Source of the DNA: Pseudomonas costantinii | GTDB lineage: Bacteria; Pseudomonadota; Gammaproteobacteria; Pseudomonadales; Pseudomonadaceae | Length of the DNA: 64,000 nucleotides | Assembly: GCF_001870435.1 (NCBI RefSeq) | Contig: NZ_MDDR01000065.1 | Location: forward strand, 62,001 to 126,000 | Reading direction: 5' to 3' | Shown: positions 56,108 to 64,000 of the stretch, piece after piece | Layout of the letters: each line of letters opens with the position of its first letter | Position numbering within the stretch: the first letter of the stretch is position 1 | Translations under genes and position numbers: made by a program | Notes under the pieces: generated by a model | Seen by the model: the letters and a program-made list of their open reading frames with translations, nothing else | Database searches by the model: none | Told to the model about the DNA's origin: nothing

Positions 56108-59100
56108 TTACGCGACGTCCTTCCTCACTCGGAACCACGCAGCATACAGGGCCGGAAGGAACAGTAGGGTCAACGCCGTCGCCACAATCAAGCCCCCCAT
56201 GATCGCCACAGCCATAGGCCCGAAGAACACACTACGTGACAGCGGAATCATCGCCAGCACCGCTGCGAGGGCCGTAAGAACAATCGGCCGGAAACGTCGG
56301 ACGGTGGCCTCGATTATCGCTTGCCACGGTGCCAGGCCAGCCTTGATGTCCTGTTCAATCTGATCCACCAGGATCACCGAGTTACGCATGATCATCCCCG
56401 ACAGGGCGATGGTCCCCAGCATGGCGACGAAACCGAACGGTTGGCGGAATACCAGCAGGAACAAGGTCACTCCGATCAAGCCCAGCGGCGCCGTCAGAAA
56501 CACCATCGCCGTGCGTGAGAAACTGCGCAGTTGCAGCATCAGCAACGTCAGTACCACCACGATAAACAGCGGTACCCCGGCCTTGACCGAGTTCTGGCCG
56601 CGTGCGGAATCCTCGACGGTGCCGCCAACCTCCAACAAGTAACCATCCGGCAGTTCGGCGCGCACGCCTTCGAGGGTTGGCAGGATTTGCTGAACCAGGG
56701 TCGCCGGTTGTTCCTTGCCATAGATATCGGCGCGGACAGTGACCGTCGGCAAGCGGTTGCGGCGCCAAATAACGCCCTCTTCGAAGCCGTATTCGAGGGT
56801 AGCGATTTGCGACAGAGCTATGCTTTTACCGTTGTCGGTCGGCACCGCCAGGCTTGGCAGCAACGACAACTCGGTGCGTTCATGCACGGTGCCGCGCAGG
56901 AGGATTTCGATCAACTCGTTGTCCTCCCGGTACTGGCTGACACTGGAGCCGGTCAATGAACTCTGCAGGAATTTCGACAGGTTGGCAGTACTCACGCCAA
57001 GGGCTCGGGCGCGGTCCTGGTCGATATTCAGGTAGACGATTTTGCTCGGTTCCTCCCAGTCCAGGTGCACGTTGACCACGTGGGTATTTTCGCGAACCTT
57101 GGCCGCCACTTTGCGCGCCAGGGCGCGGACTTCTTCGATGTGCTCGCCGGTCACGCGAAACTGCACCGGGTAACCCACGGGCGGGCCGTTTTCCAGGCGC
57201 GTAACGCGCGAGCGCAGGTCGGGAAATTGTTCGTTAAGGGTTTCGATCAACCAAGTGCGCAGGCTTTCACGTTCCTCTATGGTTTTAGCCAAGACGACAA
57301 ACTGGGCGAAGCTGGCGGCTGGCAGTTGCTGATCGAGAGGCAAGTAGAAACGCGGTGAACCAGTACCGACATAGGCCACATAGTTCTCGATGCCCGCGTG
57401 CTCCTTGAGCATCGCTTCGAGGCGCTTGACCTGGTCGGCCGTGTTGCTCAGGGAGGCGCCTTCGGCCAGTTTCAAGTCGACCATCAACTCCAGACGCCCG
57501 GAAGCTGGGAAGAACTGTTGCGGCACAAAGCGGAACAACGCGACCGAGCCGATAAACAGCAGCAGGGTCAGGACGATCACGGTTTTGCGTCGACGCACGC
57601 ACCATTCGACCAAACGTCTTACCCGCTGGTAGAAGGGAGTGCCGTAGGGATCGGGGCCGTCGGTGCCGTGTTTGGCGGCATGAATCTTCGCCAGGTCCGG
57701 CAGGAGTTTTTCCCCCAAGTACGGCACGAACACTACAGCAGCAACCCACGAGGCCAGCAACGCGATGGTCACCACTTGAAAGATCGAGCGGGTGTATTCA
57801 CCGGTGCTCGATTGCGCGGTGGCAATCGGCAAGAAGCCCGCCGCCGTGATCAACGTGCCGGTGAGCATCGGGAACGCGGTACTGGTCCAGGCAAAACTCG
57901 CAGCTTTAAGCCGGTCGTAGCCCTGCTCCATTTTGATCGCCATCATTTCAACGGCAATGATGGCGTCGTCCACCAGCAAGCCCAGGGCCAGCACCAACGC
58001 GCCAAGGGAAATCTTGTGCAGGCCGATGCCAAGGTAATACATGGTGGCAAACGTCATTGCCAGCACCAGCGGAATCGCCAGGGCCACCACCATGCCAGTG
58101 CGCACACCGAGGGAGAAGAAACTCACCAGCAGTACGATGGCCAATGCCTCGGCCAGTACCTGGACGAATTCTCCGACGCTGGTTTTCACCGCTGCCGGTT
58201 GGTCCGACACTTTGCGCAACTCCATGCCTGCCGGAAGGTTCTTCTGCAAGCGTGCGAATTCACCTTCGAGGGCCTTGCCCAGAACCAGGATGTCGCCGCC
58301 GTCACGCATGGCCACGGCCAGGCCGATGGCATCCGCGCCCATGTAACGCATGCGCGGTGCCGGTGGGTCGTTGAAGCCGCGATGGATGTCGGCCACGTCG
58401 CCGATACGGAAGGTGCGGTCACCTACACGAATCGGGAAGTTACGGATCTCCTCCACCGTCTTGAAGTTGCCCGACACCCGCAGTTGCACGCGCTCAGTCG
58501 GGGTTTCAAAGAAGCCCGCGGTGGAAACGGCGTTCTGTTCCTGCAATGCCTGCTGCACTGCAGCCAATGGCAGGCCGAGGGTCGCGAGCTTGAGGTTGGA
58601 CAGCTCGATCCAGATCTTCTCGTCCTGTAGGCCAAGTAACTCGACCTTGCCCACGTCCGGCACGCGCTGCAGTTGAATCTGGATACGATCGGCGTAGTCC
58701 TTGAGCACCGCGTAGTCAAAGCCATCGCCGGTCAGGGCGTAGATGTTGCCAAAGGTGGTGCCGAACTCATCGTTGAAAAACGGCCCCTGGATATCCGGCG
58801 GCAAGGTCTGGCGAATGTCGCTGATCTTCTTGCGCACCTGGTACCACAAGTCCGGAATCTGCGCCGAGTGCATCGAGTCGCGGGCCATAAAGGTGACCTG
58901 GGATTCACCGGGACGCGAAAAGGAGACGATGCGCTCATAGTCACCGGTCTCCATCAGTTTTTTCTCGATACGCTCGGTGACCTGGCGTGAGACTTCCTGG
59001 GCGGTGGCCCCGGGCCAATTGGTCTTGATTACCATGGCCTTGAAGGTGAATGGCGGGTCTTCGCTTTGTCCCAGCTTGGTGTAAGACAAGGTGCCAACCA

Positions 59101-59173
59101 CGGCCAGCAGGATCATCAGGAACAGTACGATCTGGCGATTACGCAGCGCCCATTCGGAAAGATTGAAACCCAT
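56108..59173 (-). CDS. RND efflux pump inner-membrane transporter
   Basis: Proton-driven resistance-nodulation-division transporter of the hydrophobe/amphiphile efflux type, 1021 residues. It has 12 membrane segments in two halves, two large periplasmic loops and the TM4 proton-relay aspartate pair in GLLVDDAIIAVEMM (about 400-405). The N-terminus GFNLSEWALRNRQIVLF and overall type resemble the TriC-like branch more than MexB. It starts 6 bases after the adaptor gene stop. No outer-membrane channel gene is nearby, so a TolC/OpmH-type channel encoded elsewhere would be needed. Confidence 0.92.
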   Translation of the reverse strand: MGFNLSEWALRNRQIVLFLMILLAVVGTLSYTKLGQSEDPPFTFKAMVIKTNWPGATAQEVSRQVTERIEKKLMETGDYERIVSFSRPGESQVTFMARDSMHSAQIPDLWYQVRKKISDIRQTLPPDIQGPFFNDEFGTTFGNIYALTGDGFDYAVLKDYADRIQIQLQRVPDVGKVELLGLQDEKIWIELSNLKLATLGLPLAAVQQALQEQNAVSTAGFFETPTERVQLRVSGNFKTVEEIRNFPIRVGDRTFRIGDVADIHRGFNDPPAPRMRYMGADAIGLAVAMRDGGDILVLGKALEGEFARLQKNLPAGMELRKVSDQPAAVKTSVGEFVQVLAEALAIVLLVSFFSLGVRTGMVVALAIPLVLAMTFATMYYLGIGLHKISLGALVLALGLLVDDAIIAVEMMAIKMEQGYDRLKAASFAWTSTAFPMLTGTLITAAGFLPIATAQSSTGEYTRSIFQVVTIALLASWVAAVVFVPYLGEKLLPDLAKIHAAKHGTDGPDPYGTPFYQRVRRLVEWCVRRRKTVIVLTLLLFIGSVALFRFVPQQFFPASGRLELMVDLKLAEGASLSNTADQVKRLEAMLKEHAGIENYVAYVGTGSPRFYLPLDQQLPAASFAQFVVLAKTIEERESLRTWLIETLNEQFPDLRSRVTRLENGPPVGYPVQFRVTGEHIEEVRALARKVAAKVRENTHVVNVHLDWEEPSKIVYLNIDQDRARALGVSTANLSKFLQSSLTGSSVSQYREDNELIEILLRGTVHERTELSLLPSLAVPTDNGKSIALSQIATLEYGFEEGVIWRRNRLPTVTVRADIYGKEQPATLVQQILPTLEGVRAELPDGYLLEVGGTVEDSARGQNSVKAGVPLFIVVVLTLLMLQLRSFSRTAMVFLTAPLGLIGVTLFLLVFRQPFGFVAMLGTIALSGMIMRNSVILVDQIEQDIKAGLAPWQAIIEATVRRFRPIVLTALAAVLAMIPLSRSVFFGPMAVAIMGGLIVATALTLLFLPALYAAWFRVRKDVA

Positions 59174-59179
59174 CGGGGA

Positions 59180-60280
59180 CTACTCCTTGGCCGCCAGATT
59201 CACTACTCGGTTGGAGCGATCCACCGGGCGCACTTGCTGGCCCTCGTGGAGTACATGCACGCCCGCAGCGATTACCCAATCGGTGGGCGTCAAACCTTCC
59301 AATACCGGTACGGTTTTTTCACCGAACGCGCCGATACGTACCGAGGTGCGCTTAAGCGTGTTGTCGGGTTGCACACGCCAGACGTAGGACACACCGTTCT
59401 CCGCACTGAGGGCAGACAGCGGCACCGACAGTGGAATCACGCCGTCAGCCTGTACGAATACGCGGGCGCTCTGGCCCAGCTCAGCAGGGACTTTGCCGCC
59501 GGTGAACGCAACACGGGCGGCGAAAGTGCGCGATTTCGGATCAGCTGCGGGAGATAGTTCACGAATGCGCCCAGTAAAGCGTTGGTCCGGCTGGCTCCAC
59601 AATTCGACCGACACCGGCTGGCCAATCTTGAACCGGCCGAAGCCTTGCTCGGGCAGGCTGATCAACACTTCTCGCTCGCCATCAGTGGCCAGGGTAAACA
59701 CGGTTTGGCCGGCGGACACCACCTGACCCACTTCCACGGCGCGCTTGGCGACTACGCCGTCCTGAGGCGCACGCAGCACGGCGTAGCCGGCCTGGTTGCT
59801 CGACACGTCGAACTCGGCCTTGATCTGCTTCAGGCGCGCTTCACCGGATCGGTAGAGGTTTTCGGAATTGTCGTACTGGGAACGGCTGACCATCTGACGG
59901 TCCATCAGGGTCTTGTAGCGATCACGTTCGGCACGCACCAGGCTCAGGTTGGCCTCGGCGGCAGCGACCTGTGCGCGGGTGGCCTCCAGTTGCAGGCGCA
60001 CATCCTGGGGGTCTAGCTCCGCCAACGGCTGATTAGCCTTGACCCGCTCGCCCTCCTCCACCAGCCGCTTGCTGACTTTGCCGCCGATGCGGAATGCCAG
60101 GTCCGGCTCATAGCGCGCACGCACCTCGCCAGGGTAGCTGTCCATCGCCTGCGCCGACGGCTGCGGTTGCACCACCATGGCCGGACGGATGGTGGTCTGG
60201 GCCGCTTCTTCATGGCCGCAGGCAGCCAACAGGAAGACCAGGCTGACAGGCAACGCAAGGGGCAGGAAAGTGCTGCGCAT
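59180..60280 (-). CDS. RND efflux periplasmic adaptor lipoprotein
   Basis: Membrane fusion protein linking the RND transporter to an outer-membrane channel. It is 366 residues: lipoprotein signal with lipobox LLAAC (Cys21), a split lipoyl/barrel-sandwich domain (YEPDLAFRIGGKVSKRLVEEG and RAPQDGVVAKRAVEVGQVV), a coiled-coil hairpin (about 100-150) and C-terminal beta-barrel and proximal domains. First gene of the adaptor-RND-LysE operon, divergent from a TetR repressor. Confidence 0.92.
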   Translation of the reverse strand: MRSTFLPLALPVSLVFLLAACGHEEAAQTTIRPAMVVQPQPSAQAMDSYPGEVRARYEPDLAFRIGGKVSKRLVEEGERVKANQPLAELDPQDVRLQLEATRAQVAAAEANLSLVRAERDRYKTLMDRQMVSRSQYDNSENLYRSGEARLKQIKAEFDVSSNQAGYAVLRAPQDGVVAKRAVEVGQVVSAGQTVFTLATDGEREVLISLPEQGFGRFKIGQPVSVELWSQPDQRFTGRIRELSPAADPKSRTFAARVAFTGGKVPAELGQSARVFVQADGVIPLSVPLSALSAENGVSYVWRVQPDNTLKRTSVRIGAFGEKTVPVLEGLTPTDWVIAAGVHVLHEGQQVRPVDRSNRVVNLAAKE

Positions 60281-60316
60281 GCTGAAGGACCTTTCGCAAA
60301 TGGAGCTAGGAATAAT

Positions 60317-60355
60317 TATACTGGCGGGTATGTTATTAATACCAAACTCGCCAGT
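60317..60355. promoter_or_regulatory. predicted TetR operator and divergent promoter
   Basis: The 93-bp gap between the adaptor gene and the TetR gene holds a nested inverted repeat: outer arms ACTGGCG (60320-60326) and CGCCAGT (60349-60355), inner arms GGTAT (60327-60331) and ATACC (60339-60343). A perfect -10 box TATAAT for the efflux operon lies at 60320-60315 on the minus strand, and TATACT at 60317-60322 could serve the TetR gene. A repressor bound to the palindrome would block both promoters. Confidence 0.65.
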
Positions 60356-60373
60356 CCAGTATTAAAGGTGAAA

Positions 60374-61009
60374 ATGTCCGACAATCCTGTAAACACCACT
60401 AGCCCCGGGCGTCCCAAGGACATGGCAAAACGCCAGGCAATCCTCGAAGCAGCGAAAATCCTGTTTTTGAGCAATGGCTACGCCAGTACCAGCATGGATG
60501 CCGTGGCCCTTGAGGCCGGCGTGTCGAAACTGACCGTCTACAGCCATTTCACCGACAAAGAGACCTTGTTCACCGCTGCCGTGGTCGCCAAGTGCGAGGA
60601 GCAGTTGCCGGTGATGTACTTCGAACTGCCCGACGGCATGCCCGTGGAAACCGTGCTGCTGAACATCGCACGGGGCTTCCATCGGCTGATCAACAGCGAG
60701 GAGTCGGTGAACCTGCATCGCCTGATGATGACCACAGGCAACCAGGACGTGAAACTTTCACAGATCTTTTTCGAGGCAGGCCCCATGCGCATGCTGCTAG
60801 GCATGGAGCGCCTGCTTAGTAAGATCGACCAGAGCGGCGCCCTAAGCATCGACAAACCGCTCACGGCAGCCGAGCACTTCTTCTGCCTGCTCAAGGGCAC
60901 GGCAAATTTCCGCTTGCTGTATGGCTGCGGCGGGCAGTTGAGTGAAGAGGCCGCCGAAGCTCATGTGCAGGATGTGGTGGGGTTGTTTATGCGGGCTTAT
61001 CGAGCTTAA
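60374..61009 (+). CDS. TetR-family repressor of the divergent RND operon
   Basis: Transcriptional regulator, 211 residues from the ATG at 60374 (AAAGGTG upstream). It has a TetR helix-turn-helix at about 39-58 (STSMDAVALEAGVSKLTVYSHF) and a C-terminal ligand/dimerisation domain resembling the AefR-like group. It is divergent from the adaptor-RND-LysE operon, with a palindrome in the shared promoter. Autorepression and drug-induced release are inferred from the family. Confidence 0.9.
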   Translation: MSDNPVNTTSPGRPKDMAKRQAILEAAKILFLSNGYASTSMDAVALEAGVSKLTVYSHFTDKETLFTAAVVAKCEEQLPVMYFELPDGMPVETVLLNIARGFHRLINSEESVNLHRLMMTTGNQDVKLSQIFFEAGPMRMLLGMERLLSKIDQSGALSIDKPLTAAEHFFCLLKGTANFRLLYGCGGQLSEEAAEAHVQDVVGLFMRAYRA

Positions 61010-61053
61010 GGATTAAGGCTGCCTGCGATGGCGCTCTCAAACCCCACGATGAT

Positions 61054-61836
61054 TCAGGGCTTGAGGGCTTTCTTCGGGTAAATGTCGTAGCGGCTGGATT
61101 TCCCATCCAGTGCATGGCTCGGCTTCGGCCCTTCAATACACGGTGCCTTGCGCGGGCGCTTGACCACCACGCGGTGGCTGGCCAGGGCCAATGCGGCAGC
61201 CAGCAACGCCGGTGCGTCCGGGTCATCGCCTACCAGCGGCCGAAACAGGCGCATTTCCTTCTTTACCAGGGCGGTTTTCTCACGATGAGGAAACATTGGG
61301 TCGAGGTAGATCACTTGAGGCGGTTCGCCTTCCCAATTGAGCATCACTTCGATGGAATTGCCCTTGAGCAACTTCATGCGCGCCACGATCGGTGCCACTT
61401 CAAAATCATTCGCGCCACGTGCCAGGCCGTCTTCGAGCAGGGCACCAATTAACGGCTGACGCTCGATCAGACTCATCTCGCAGCCCAGGCTGGCCAGCAC
61501 GAATGCGTCCTTGCCCAGACCAGCCGTAGCGTCCAACACCCGTGGGCGCACGCCTTGGGCGACGCCAACGGCCTTGGCAATCATCTGCCCGCTGCCACCA
61601 CCGTACAAACGCCGATGCGCCGCGCCGCCTTCGACAAAGTCCACACGCACAGGGCCCGGCGCGTCAGGCCCGAGCTGCTGCAACTGTAGGCCGTGCTCCC
61701 CGACTTGCAGGGCAAAGTCCGCGTCCGCCAACTGCAAAGGCAGGCCAAGCTGCGTAGCCCATTGCTCGGCACTCGCCTGGAAACCTTCGGCCAAGGCCTC
61801 GACCCGGATGCGGCTGGCCGCTGGTTGTTCGCTCAT
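61054..61836 (-). CDS. rsmJ: 16S rRNA (guanine(1516)-N2)-methyltransferase
   Basis: SAM-dependent methyltransferase of the small ribosomal subunit RNA. It is 260 residues from the ATG at 61836 (a TTG just before it is in frame). SAM motif LDATAGLGKDAFVLASLG lies near residue 100, and the RsmJ signature YLDPMFPHREKTALVKKEMR replaces the usual NPPF. Convergent with the TetR gene. Confidence 0.95.
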   Translation of the reverse strand: MSEQPAASRIRVEALAEGFQASAEQWATQLGLPLQLADADFALQVGEHGLQLQQLGPDAPGPVRVDFVEGGAAHRRLYGGGSGQMIAKAVGVAQGVRPRVLDATAGLGKDAFVLASLGCEMSLIERQPLIGALLEDGLARGANDFEVAPIVARMKLLKGNSIEVMLNWEGEPPQVIYLDPMFPHREKTALVKKEMRLFRPLVGDDPDAPALLAAALALASHRVVVKRPRKAPCIEGPKPSHALDGKSSRYDIYPKKALKP

Positions 61837-61932
61837 CAATCGCTACGCTCAAAAATATTAAGGATCGGCAAACAACGGCCGATAAAAACAACAGTCAGGT
61901 ATTTTGCCAGAGCTGAGCGTCGACCGAGAAAA

Positions 61933-62553
61933 ATGTCAGACATTCTTCCCCAAACCATCGGTGTACTGCCGACCCACAACCACTACGGCCTGCGCAATAC
62001 CCAAGCGCTGGCCGGGGTGAGTCATGTGTGGCAGGACTTCTTCGCACGGGCATTGGCCGAACAGCTTGGCGATTCGCCGGATGCACTCGCCGCCAAGGCG
62101 CCTGTAGCGGTGGACCCTGCGGTAGAACCCAGCGAAGGCGCCGACCTGTTGTCGCAGATTCTCACCCAGCGTGAGTGTGACGTGAAAGACACCGAAATCG
62201 CCCCGCCTGAGCCGCTGTTCCTGCCAATCGCCGAATTCGAAACCGAACTGCTGCCGCCAGCGGCTACACCGTTCCCGCCGGAAGAAATTGTCACCCAACA
62301 GCGTCAGCAGAATTTCGAGAGTGGCTGGGTGCGCCCGATTGTCTTGAACGCCGGCCAGCCAGTACCTGAGCCGGGCCCTGCGCCGGAACCACGCCCACTG
62401 CACTTGCCAATTGCCGAGTTCGAACTGGACCTGTTGCCGCCCGCCGCTACACCGTACCCGACTGAAGAACTGGTGGCACAGCAGAAGGCACTGGACTTTG
62501 ATTATCACTGGGCACGCCCGCTGATCCTCAACAACCTGCGCCTGGCGGCCTGA
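61933..62553 (+). CDS. unrecognised protein with two 46-residue repeats
   Basis: Not recognised. It is 206 residues, acidic and Pro-rich, with no signal peptide or membrane segment. The N-terminal 50 residues (LPTHNHYGLRNTQALAGVSH) look like a small folded segment. Residues 94-139 and 155-200 are direct repeats with 29 of 46 identities and no gaps, each beginning PL-LPIAEFE and ending in RP(I/L)(V/I)LN; a Pro/Glu linker (GQPVPEPGPAPEP) joins them. It is divergent from rsmJ across about 96 bp and convergent with the PEP mutase-family gene. AGAAAA is the only weak ribosome-binding sequence near the start. Confidence 0.75.
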   Translation: MSDILPQTIGVLPTHNHYGLRNTQALAGVSHVWQDFFARALAEQLGDSPDALAAKAPVAVDPAVEPSEGADLLSQILTQRECDVKDTEIAPPEPLFLPIAEFETELLPPAATPFPPEEIVTQQRQQNFESGWVRPIVLNAGQPVPEPGPAPEPRPLHLPIAEFELDLLPPAATPYPTEELVAQQKALDFDYHWARPLILNNLRLAA

Positions 62554-62554
62554 C

Positions 62555-63382
62555 TCAGCCTTTGAAAAAATCGTTGGCCTGGCTGAACGGCATCTTGCGT
62601 TCGGTGAAGGTAAATGTGCCCAACTCATACACCTCCCGCGCCGCCCGGTAGAACTCGCCATACGCCGCCAGGGCCATGGCCGACCCGACGCTTATACGCC
62701 GCACACCCATCTCGCTCAACTGCGCCACGCTGAGGTTCAAGCCGCCGGACATCAACACATTCACCGGCTTTGGCGCGACAGCCTTGACCACCGCCAGCAC
62801 TTCTTCGGCACTGCGTAACGCGGGGGCATAGAGCACGTCGGCACCGGCTTCGGCGTAAGCCTGCAGGCGGCGGATAGTGTCAGGTAAATCCAGGCGGCCA
62901 TGCAGGAGGTTTTCCGCACGGGCCGTCAGAGTGAAGGGGAATGGCAGACTGCGAGCGGCGGCTACAGCGGCTTCCACACGCTCAACGGAGAGGTCAAAGG
63001 GATAGATCGGGTCTGCGGAAATGCCCGTGGCGTCTTCGATGGAACCGCCGACAATACCGGTGGCAGCTGCGCGAAGAATGGTCTGGGCACAGCCTTCGGG
63101 GGTGTCGCTGAAGCCATTTTCCAAGTCGGCGGCCACCGGCAGCGAGATCGCCCGGACAATCGTTGCGGCATTGCCCAAGGTGTCTTCCAGCGACAACGCG
63201 CCTTCCGCATCCGGCCGCCCCAGGCTGAACGCAAAACCTGCACTGGTGGTGGCCAAGGCTTCAAAGCCAAGGCTGGCAAGCATGATGGCAGAGCCGGCGT
63301 CCCACGGGTTGGGCATCACAAACGCGCGATCACGCTCATGCAGGGCCTTGAAGGTTTCGGCGCGAAGGGTTTGGGCATCCAT
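62555..63382 (-). CDS. isocitrate lyase/PEP mutase-family protein
   Basis: Predicted TIM-barrel enzyme of the PEP mutase/isocitrate lyase superfamily, 275 residues. Family features: PNPWDAGSAIMLASLGFEAL near the N-terminus, the metal-binding AADLENGF at about 85, GGSIEDATG at about 115 and TARAENLL at about 155. The superfamily lysine/cysteine loop of isocitrate lyase (KKCGH) is not present, so a C-C bond lyase or oxaloacetate decarboxylase-like role is more likely than isocitrate lyase; the substrate is unknown. Confidence 0.87.
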   Translation of the reverse strand: MDAQTLRAETFKALHERDRAFVMPNPWDAGSAIMLASLGFEALATTSAGFAFSLGRPDAEGALSLEDTLGNAATIVRAISLPVAADLENGFSDTPEGCAQTILRAAATGIVGGSIEDATGISADPIYPFDLSVERVEAAVAAARSLPFPFTLTARAENLLHGRLDLPDTIRRLQAYAEAGADVLYAPALRSAEEVLAVVKAVAPKPVNVLMSGGLNLSVAQLSEMGVRRISVGSAMALAAYGEFYRAAREVYELGTFTFTERKMPFSQANDFFKG

Positions 63383-63410
63383 GACTGACTCCTGGCGGAA
63401 AAAAGGAGCC

Positions 63411-64000
63411 CTAGAGTAACCCCAGTTGCTCGGCTGCGGGCTCTCGATGCAGCGTCGGCAGAGGCGGCAAACCTGGCAGGCGTACCATCAGCTTGTCGTG
63501 AAAACGCAGGGCCAACTGTGCCGCCAATCGGTTATCGGAAGTGTGCAGGAACACGTAGGGCGTGCGCCCTTCTTCGATCCAACCGGCGATCTTTTCCACC
63601 CACGGAATCAGGAACGGGTCGTTCGCCTCCAGTTCTGGGTGGCCGATAAAACGTACCTGCGGAGACTGCGTCAGCGCCGCCGGACGCGGTGGCACCTTGG
63701 GCTTTTTCGATTGGGCATGCAGCACGGCAGCCGAAGTGGACGTGCAACTGAACAAGGCGCGAGGGTCGAGACAAATGCGCTCGACACCACGGTCACGCAA
63801 CAAGCGGTTGAGCATGCGCTCGGCATCGCCCTTGGCAAAGAATTCCGGGTGGCGCACTTCCACAGCCATCGGGCGTTCGAGCCCGTCGATAAACCCCGCC
63901 AGCTCGCCGAGGCGCTGCGGTGAAAAACTCGCCGACAGTTGCAACCATAGTGGCGAAACACGCTCACCCAACGGGCTCATCAAGCCGACAAAACTTTCCG
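63411..64000 (-). CDS. DUF72 family protein (partial, N-terminus cut by window edge)
   Basis: YecE-like TIM-barrel protein of unknown function. 195 residues are visible; the frame runs through the right edge (the in-frame ATG at 63983 is internal, within FVGLMSPLGERV). Typical DUF72 segments are seen: LWLQLSASFSP, AVEVRHPEFF, and a Tyr-Val-Phe near the C-terminus (TPYVFLHTSDNRLAAQLALRF), the usual YVYFNN-like position. It is upstream of the PEP mutase-family gene with 28 bp between. Confidence 0.88.
   Translation of the reverse strand, partial: ESFVGLMSPLGERVSPLWLQLSASFSPQRLGELAGFIDGLERPMAVEVRHPEFFAKGDAERMLNRLLRDRGVERICLDPRALFSCTSTSAAVLHAQSKKPKVPPRPAALTQSPQVRFIGHPELEANDPFLIPWVEKIAGWIEEGRTPYVFLHTSDNRLAAQLALRFHDKLMVRLPGLPPLPTLHREPAAEQLGLL

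Noticed and set aside
61014..61045. GCCTGCGATGGCG near the TetR stop as a REP fragment
   Set aside because: Resembles part of the second REP family but lacks the GTGGGAG end and an inverted partner.

Overview
The window is a 64 kb piece of core chromosome from a Pseudomonas of the P. fluorescens group. This rests on gene content and order: the run rpoS-nlpD-pcm-surE-truD-ispF-fghA-adhC, then ispD-ftsB-eno-kdsA-pyrG-tilS-accA-dnaE-rnhB-lpxB-lpxA-fabZ-lpxD-skp-bamA-rseP-ispC-cdsA-uppS-frr-pyrH-tsf-rpsB, then map-glnD-dapC on the other strand, follows the arrangement I know from Pseudomonas. Several proteins have the length and motifs expected of Pseudomonas orthologues, and REP/REPIN-type palindromic repeats of fluorescent pseudomonads sit between genes. 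Base composition is high-GC throughout. I saw no tRNA, rRNA, CRISPR array, prophage or insertion sequence.

Region 1 (1-34387) lies almost entirely on the minus strand. Reading with transcription from the right: rpsB-tsf (translation), pyrH, frr, uppS-cdsA-ispC (isoprenoid carrier and phospholipid precursors), rseP (envelope stress protease), bamA-skp (outer membrane protein assembly), lpxD-fabZ-lpxA-lpxB (lipid A), rnhB, dnaE, accA, tilS, pyrG-kdsA-eno, ftsB-ispD. A formaldehyde detoxification pair (adhC-fghA) with a divergent LysR regulator follows, then ispF-truD-surE-pcm-nlpD-rpoS. rpoS is cut by the left window edge. Many neighbours overlap by 4 bp. Intrinsic terminator-like hairpins lie after tsf, between rpsB and tsf, between rseP and bamA, and directly in front of the ispF start codon.

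Region 2 (34775-45474) carries map, glnD, dapC, a CPA1 Na+/H+ antiporter on the opposite strand, an ArsC/Spx-like reductase, dapD, csdA-csdE and, convergent, tcdA. It combines nitrogen signalling, lysine/diaminopimelate synthesis and the cysteine desulfurase/ct6A tRNA-modification genes.

Region 3 (45692-54994, mostly plus) carries an NdvB-type GH17-GT2 beta-glucan synthase, dapE overlapping rlmA, a small unknown acidic protein, a cold-shock protein (minus), plsB, a YbaY-like lipoprotein and a DUF4197 protein.

Region 4 (55060-64000) is the most accessory-like part. It has a small histidine-rich protein with nine consecutive His, a LysE/RhtB exporter coupled to an RND efflux pump and its adaptor lipoprotein with a divergent TetR repressor, rsmJ, an unrecognised protein with two 46-residue repeats, a PEP mutase/isocitrate lyase-family enzyme and a DUF72 protein cut by the right edge.

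I did not find a clearly new multi-gene system. The best leads are the four-hairpin REPIN elements, the terminator that overlaps the ispF ribosome-binding site, the poly-His protein, the duplicated-repeat protein beside rsmJ, and the TetR/RND/LysE module with its nested operator.
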